Translations under genes and position numbers: made by a program
Assembly (NCBI GenBank): GCA_947380435.1
Contig: CANCRC010000008.1
Coordinates: forward strand, 1-32,667
Length of the DNA: 32,667 nucleotides
Source of the DNA: Chitinophagaceae bacterium
GTDB taxonomy: Bacteria; Bacteroidota; Bacteroidia; Chitinophagales; Chitinophagaceae
Direction: 5' to 3'
The notes under the pieces: model-generated
The model's input: the letters and a program-made list of their open reading frames with translations, nothing else
What the model was told of the DNA's origin: nothing
Database searches by the model: none
Shown: one piece after another, positions 27,677-32,667 of the stretch
How positions within the stretch are numbered: the first letter of the stretch is position 1
How the letters are laid out: each line of letters begins with the position of its first letter

Positions 27677-29050
27677 CTATCCTATCAACCTTTTCAATAA
27701 CCAAGCCTTGCCTTTATAAGGTGGGTATTTAAAACCAGGATCTATCCAGGTAGGTGTTTTTAATACCGACTTCGTATGGGTAAAAGTATCAAAACTTAAT
27801 TTACCATGATAGCCTCCTGTTCCGCTAAAACCCCTACCACCAAAGGGTAATTCATGATTGGTAATATGCATAGTTGCATTATTTACACAGGCGCCTCCTG
27901 AGGGTACATTGGTCAACCAATAATCTTCGTCATTTTTATTTTCAGTGAAAACATAGAAGGCTAATGGGTTAGGATTTTTTTGAATAATGGCCAAGGCCTC
28001 TTCTCTATTTTCATAAGTTAGAATAGGAAGTATTGGGCCAAAAATTTCATCCTGCATAATTTTTGCATCTGGACGAACTCCTACCATAATGGTGGGCTCA
28101 ATAAATAATTTTTCTCTATTTGATTTTCCTCCATACACAATTTCACCCTCTCCTAAATAAGAAGTAAGGCGCAACCATTGTTTATCATTAATTATTTTAC
28201 CATAATGTTCTGAATTTTCTGCATCTGCACCATAAAATGCTTGAAGCGCAATAATTAATTCTTCAATAAGCTTATCTTTTAATGCATGGGGCACTAAAAT
28301 ATAGTCGGGTGCAATACACATTTGACCGCAATTAGAAAATTTAGGATTGGCTAAACGACGCGCTGCCACTCTTATATTGGCATCTGTACAAATCACTGCA
28401 GGGCTCTTCCCTCCTAGCTCTAAAGTCACTGGTACCAATTGTTCTGCTGCTAATTTGTAAATTATTTTACCTACCATGGTACTACCTGTATAAAAAATAT
28501 GATCAAACCTATTTTCAGTAAGTAGTGGTGGAAGTACCGTAGCACCGTCTCCTTCCAAATACATCATATAATTATCAGGAAATAAAGAATGAATTATTTT
28601 TTGCATCACTGCTGCTGTAGCTGGCGCAAACTCAGATGGTTTTAAGACCGCACAATTTCCTCCAGCAATAGCGCCTATGAGTGGAGTAAATAATAATTGA
28701 AAAGGATAGTTCCAAGGTGCAATAATACATACCACACCTAAAGGCTCTTGTATCGTAAAACTAGAAGAAGGCATATTGACCAAATTGGTAGCCACCGACT
28801 TCGGTTCCATCCACCCCTTTAAATGTTTTATAGTGTAGTTTAATTCACTTAAGAAAAATCCAACCTCGGTAGCCCAGGCATCTTCGTCGGTTTTTTTCAA
28901 ATCGGCATAAAGTGCTTGGTATAATTGTTTTTCAGCCTCTAAAACTGCCTTTTTTAAGCGTTCTAACTGTTGAATTCTGAAGGCGTAGGACTGCGTAGCA
29001 CCCGTTGCAAAATAGGAACGTAGGTTATGAATAGTAGTAGACATAAGCAA
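27677..29050 (-). CDS. Aldehyde dehydrogenase family protein (ALDH3-like)
   Basis: APWNYPFQLLFTPLIGAIAGGNCAVLKPSE, YTGSTMVGKII, TLELGGKSPAVIC, FSNCGQMCIAPDYILV (catalytic Cys) and LPFGGRGFSGTGGYHG. Confidence 0.95.
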   Translation of the reverse strand: MLMSTTIHNLRSYFATGATQSYAFRIQQLERLKKAVLEAEKQLYQALYADLKKTDEDAWATEVGFFLSELNYTIKHLKGWMEPKSVATNLVNMPSSSFTIQEPLGVVCIIAPWNYPFQLLFTPLIGAIAGGNCAVLKPSEFAPATAAVMQKIIHSLFPDNYMMYLEGDGATVLPPLLTENRFDHIFYTGSTMVGKIIYKLAAEQLVPVTLELGGKSPAVICTDANIRVAARRLANPKFSNCGQMCIAPDYILVPHALKDKLIEELIIALQAFYGADAENSEHYGKIINDKQWLRLTSYLGEGEIVYGGKSNREKLFIEPTIMVGVRPDAKIMQDEIFGPILPILTYENREEALAIIQKNPNPLAFYVFTENKNDEDYWLTNVPSGGACVNNATMHITNHELPFGGRGFSGTGGYHGKLSFDTFTHTKSVLKTPTWIDPGFKYPPYKGKAWLLKRLIG

Positions 29051-29193
29051 TTAATTGTTAGGCAATTTAAGCCTTATTCACGAAAGCCGGGCCCCATTTA
29101 TTCGCTTATCAAAATAATTCTGAAAATTCCAATTTTTTTGATAATTTAACGTACTCATTTCAACAACGATTATAAACCAAATAACGATTTGCT

Positions 29194-30654
29194 ATGTCCA
29201 AGAAAAAATCAGACAACACAAGGAGGGATTTTATTAGAAATTCTGCGCTTGCATTAGGAGGCTTTTACATTTTACCGAGACACGTATTAGGTGGTAAAGG
29301 ATTTACCGCTCCAAGTGATAAATTACAAGTAGCTGGTATCGGTGCCGGCGGAAAAGGAGAAAGCGATTTATTTGCTTTCTATAATAGTGGTAAAGCAGAT
29401 ATTGCTTTTTTATGCGATGTAGATGATAGACAAGCAGTAAAAAGTCGTGAAAGATATCCAAAAGCAAAATACTATAAAGACTATAGAGAAATGTTAGATA
29501 AAGAACATATGCATTTCGATGCTTGTTCAGTTTCTACACCCGATCATATGCACGCTGTGCAAGCCATGGCTGCTATGCAATTAGGCAAACATGTTTATGT
29601 TCAAAAGCCAATGGCACATGATATTTATGAAGCGCGTATTATGACCAAGGCAGCGCACGATTATAATGTTGTAACGCAAATGGGTAACCAAGGTTCTTCA
29701 GGAGATGGGGTGCGCATGTTACAAGACTGGCATACTGCAGGATTAATTGGAGATATTCATACTATTTATTGTTATACCGATAGACCGGTTTGGCCTCAAG
29801 GCGTGAACCGTCCTGTATCTACTACACCAAGTCCTATACCTGCTGAATTAGATTTTAATTTATGGTTAGGTACTGCTCCTCAAAAAGATTATTTCGAAGG
29901 ATTACTTCCATTTAACTGGAGAGGATGGTGGGATTACGGAACCGGCGCATTAGGTGATATGGCTTGTCATATTATGGCACCAGCATTTGCAGTGGCTGGT
30001 TTAGGATATCCTATTGCTGCAGAGTGTAGTGTTGCTACTCGTTACACAGCTCCTTGGCAAAAATTATATGCACCAGATTCTGGTCCAATGGGTTCTCATA
30101 TTATATTAACTTTCCAAGGACAAAACGGAAAGCCAAATGTAAAATTACATTGGATGGATGGTGGTATTCAACCTGAGCGTCCAGCTGAATTAGGCCCTAA
30201 TGAAATTATGGGCGACGGTGGTAATGGTGTAATATTTGAAGGAACTAAAGGAAAAATGATGGCAGGTACTTATGGTATCAATCCTCAATTACTTCCAACT
30301 AATTTAACTAAAACTACTTCCGTTCCTAAAACAGTAGATAGAGTGAAAGGCGGAGAAGGCGGACACTATTCAGCATGGGTGGAAGCTTGTATTGCTGGTG
30401 CAGGTAGTAAAGAAGCCAAGGCCTTAAGTTCTCATTTTGATATTGCAGGTCCTTTAACAGAGTCTGTATTAATGGGTAATTTGGCTATTAGAAGTTATGA
30501 CATAAAGTCAACTGATAAAAAAGGTGGGGCTACTTATCCAGGAAGAAACATTCAATTATTATGGGATGGTCCAAATATGAAGATCACCAATTTCGACGAA
30601 GCGAATCAATATGTTAAAAGAACATATCGCGATGGTTGGAGTTTGGGGGTATAG
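29194..30654 (+). CDS. Gfo/Idh/MocA-family oxidoreductase with Tat signal
   Basis: Twin-arginine leader TRRDFIRNSALALGGFYILPRHVLGG, VAGIGAGGKGESDL, DACSVSTPDHMHAVQAMAAMQLGKHVYVQKPMAHDIYEAR. Confidence 0.95.
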   Translation: MSKKKSDNTRRDFIRNSALALGGFYILPRHVLGGKGFTAPSDKLQVAGIGAGGKGESDLFAFYNSGKADIAFLCDVDDRQAVKSRERYPKAKYYKDYREMLDKEHMHFDACSVSTPDHMHAVQAMAAMQLGKHVYVQKPMAHDIYEARIMTKAAHDYNVVTQMGNQGSSGDGVRMLQDWHTAGLIGDIHTIYCYTDRPVWPQGVNRPVSTTPSPIPAELDFNLWLGTAPQKDYFEGLLPFNWRGWWDYGTGALGDMACHIMAPAFAVAGLGYPIAAECSVATRYTAPWQKLYAPDSGPMGSHIILTFQGQNGKPNVKLHWMDGGIQPERPAELGPNEIMGDGGNGVIFEGTKGKMMAGTYGINPQLLPTNLTKTTSVPKTVDRVKGGEGGHYSAWVEACIAGAGSKEAKALSSHFDIAGPLTESVLMGNLAIRSYDIKSTDKKGGATYPGRNIQLLWDGPNMKITNFDEANQYVKRTYRDGWSLGV

Positions 30655-30678
30655 TATTGATTTACTGACTCATTATAT

Positions 30679-30712
30679 AACTCGGCTGCCCTTGGTAGCC
30701 GAGTTTTTTTTG
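30679..30712 (+). terminator. Intrinsic terminator of Gfo/Idh/MocA gene
   Basis: aactcggct (30679-30687) / agccgagtt (30697-30705) plus T-tract. Confidence 0.9.
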
Positions 30713-30741
30713 TACTACCTTTAGAAAGCAAAATATACACC

Positions 30742-31908
30742 ATGGAAAATTTACGTGATCAGTTTTTATTAGACCCTAGTATTACTTTTTTAAATTTTGG
30801 ATCCTTTGGAGCCACGCCTAAACCTATTTTTGATGTTTATCAGAACTGGCAAAGAGTATTAGAGGCAGAGCCCGTTCAATTTATAGCCTTTGATGGAGTG
30901 AAATACTTGGAAGCCTCTAGAGCAGCGCTTGCTAAATTTATAGGCTGTCCTGACAAAGACGATTTAGTCTTGGTCACTAACCCTTCTTTTGCAGTGAATT
31001 TAATTGCAAAGAATTTTCCTTTAAATGAAGGAGATGAAATTTTAGCAACCGATATTGAATACGGTGCCTGTGATCGTACCTGGGATTATTATTGTAAAAA
31101 AAATAAAGCTTCCTATAGAAGACAAAAAATAAATTTACCTATTACCACCAAGGAAAAATTTATTGAAGATTTTTTTGAAGGAATAAGACCTACCACCAAA
31201 GCTATTTTTATAAGTCATATTACTAGTGCAACGGGGCTTATATTTCCAGTGAAAGAAATTTGCGAAATAGCAAAATCAAAAGGGCTCATTACCATTGTGG
31301 ATGGAGCCCATGTACCAGCACATATTCCTTTTAACTTAACTGAAATACAAGCCGATTTTTATACAGGTGCCTGTCATAAATGGATGATGGCAGCCAAGGG
31401 TTGTAGTTTTTTATATGCGCATAAATCGGTTCAACATTTATGCGACCCTTTAATTGTAAGCTGGGGCTATAAGGCCTTCAAGCCTTCCCATTCTCATTTT
31501 TTAGACTACCATCAAATGATTGGCACGCGCGACTTCTCTGCTTTTTTAACAGTGGAGGCCTCTATTGAGTTTATGGAGAAAAATAATTGGACAGCCGTTT
31601 CAAAAAAATGCCATGATATTGTACTTGCCAATGCAGAAAGGTTTTACAATTTACTTGGCACAAAACCTATTAGCCCCTTAACCAGTGAATGGATAGGTCA
31701 AATGATTAGCATTCCTCTTAACTCTCCTGAGCCAGAAGTTTTACAAAGAAAATTATACGTCGACTACAAAATTGAAATACCCATTATGCGTCAAGAAAAT
31801 GATGTGTATATGCGTTACTCTATTAATGCATTTAATTCAGTTGCCGATTTAGATACTTTGTACCAAGCACTAGAGGCTATTAAAAAAGAAGGCATACTTA
31901 TTAAATAA
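30742..31908 (+). CDS. Class V aminotransferase family PLP enzyme (isopenicillin-N epimerase-like)
   Basis: MENLRDQFLLDPSITFLNFGSFGATPKPIFD, VDGAHVPAHIPFNLTEIQADFYTGACHKWMMAAKGCSFLY. Confidence 0.92.
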   Translation: MENLRDQFLLDPSITFLNFGSFGATPKPIFDVYQNWQRVLEAEPVQFIAFDGVKYLEASRAALAKFIGCPDKDDLVLVTNPSFAVNLIAKNFPLNEGDEILATDIEYGACDRTWDYYCKKNKASYRRQKINLPITTKEKFIEDFFEGIRPTTKAIFISHITSATGLIFPVKEICEIAKSKGLITIVDGAHVPAHIPFNLTEIQADFYTGACHKWMMAAKGCSFLYAHKSVQHLCDPLIVSWGYKAFKPSHSHFLDYHQMIGTRDFSAFLTVEASIEFMEKNNWTAVSKKCHDIVLANAERFYNLLGTKPISPLTSEWIGQMISIPLNSPEPEVLQRKLYVDYKIEIPIMRQENDVYMRYSINAFNSVADLDTLYQALEAIKKEGILIK

Positions 31909-31938
31909 ATTTTCCGAAATCAGTAGCGTGATAATAAA

Positions 31939-32667
31939 TTATACTAAAGCAGCGTGTAGAATTTCTACTGTGTGTAATGCTTTTTCACCTGTGCCATCTT
32001 TAATTTGATGACGACAACTTGTACCCGGTGCTGCAATGGTGCAATTATTTTGATTAGCCCTTATTTTAGGAAATAATACCAACTCTCCAATATTCATAGA
32101 AACTTCATAATGTTCTTTTTCATAACCAAAAGAACCAGCCATACCGCAACAACCTGAAGCAATGGTTTCCACTTTATAGTTAGTAGGAAATGAAAGTACT
32201 TTGACAGAATCCGATAAGGCAGTCACTGCTTTTTGTTGACAATGCCCATGCAGTAAAATAGATTTAGTACCTGAGGTGAATTTATCTTTACTAATATTAC
32301 CTGCTTGCATTTCAGCAGCTAAAAATTCATCAATAAAAAAACTATGTTTCGCTAAATGATTAGCGGCGTCTACATTTTCATCCGAAGCTAAGTCGGGGTA
32401 CTCATCTCTGAAAGTGAGTATGGCAGAGGGTTCTAGGCCAATAATGGGACTAGCCTCAGTCACCAAATGGCTTAGTTTTTCAATATTTTTATTCGCAATA
32501 ATTTTAGCCTTTCTTACTAAGCCTTTGGAAAGCCAAGTTCTACCACTTTCTTCATGCTTAGGAATAATCACTTCATAACCCAGGGCCGTTAATAGTTGAA
32601 CTGCTTTAATACCAATAGGTGCATCGTTGTAATTCGTGAATTCATCGCAAAATAAATACACTGTTTT
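31939..32667 (-). CDS. (Fe-S)-binding protein with CCG (cysteine-rich) domain, GlpC/LldE-like; continues beyond window
   Basis: GHCQQKAVTALSDSVKVL, ASGCCGMAGSFGYEKEHYEVSMNIGE and APGTSCRHQIKDGT. The frame remains open to the window edge (5' truncated), consistent with the C-terminal part of a larger FAD/Fe-S oxidoreductase. Confidence 0.88.
   Translation of the reverse strand, partial: KTVYLFCDEFTNYNDAPIGIKAVQLLTALGYEVIIPKHEESGRTWLSKGLVRKAKIIANKNIEKLSHLVTEASPIIGLEPSAILTFRDEYPDLASDENVDAANHLAKHSFFIDEFLAAEMQAGNISKDKFTSGTKSILLHGHCQQKAVTALSDSVKVLSFPTNYKVETIASGCCGMAGSFGYEKEHYEVSMNIGELVLFPKIRANQNNCTIAAPGTSCRHQIKDGTGEKALHTVEILHAALV

Noticed and set aside
1-32667. CRISPR arrays, tRNA/rRNA genes, transposases, phage or defence-system genes
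   Set aside because: Read through for direct repeats, tRNA-like GGTTCRA motifs and transposase, integrase or nuclease-helicase gene signatures; none seen. A tRNAscan-SE/Infernal run would confirm this.

Overview
The window looks like an ordinary, AT-rich, gene-dense chromosomal segment of a Bacteroidota bacterium. It is probably Chitinophagaceae-like; this is inferred from gene content and style, not from any marker gene. It contains about 35 protein genes, mostly housekeeping or metabolic: split methionine synthase, LOG-family protein, exonuclease III, HU, ribosomal protein THX, MeaB GTPase, CoaX, LptC, CNNM/CBS protein, TatC, RpiB, M28 peptidase, deoxyhypusine-synthase-like protein, cystathionine gamma-synthase-like enzyme, TIGR02757-like protein, SDR, YjjG-like HAD, Psd, CdsA, CPBP protease, Dus, glutathione peroxidase, ALDH, Tat-exported Gfo/Idh/MocA oxidoreductase, class V aminotransferase and a CCG-type Fe-S protein. 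I saw no CRISPR array, transposase, phage gene, rRNA or tRNA, and nothing that clearly amounts to a new multi-gene system. The most useful second-look items are: (1) MetH is divided into two ORFs by a single in-frame TAA in the interdomain linker; (2) a roughly 235-bp intergenic stretch (17363-17597) is almost entirely palindromic, including a nested inverted repeat with a 32-nt loop that simple termination does not explain; (3) a deoxyhypusine-synthase homolog keeps the active-site WGK motif although bacteria lack eIF5A; (4) a THX ribosomal protein carries a histone-H1-like Ala/Lys-rich tail.
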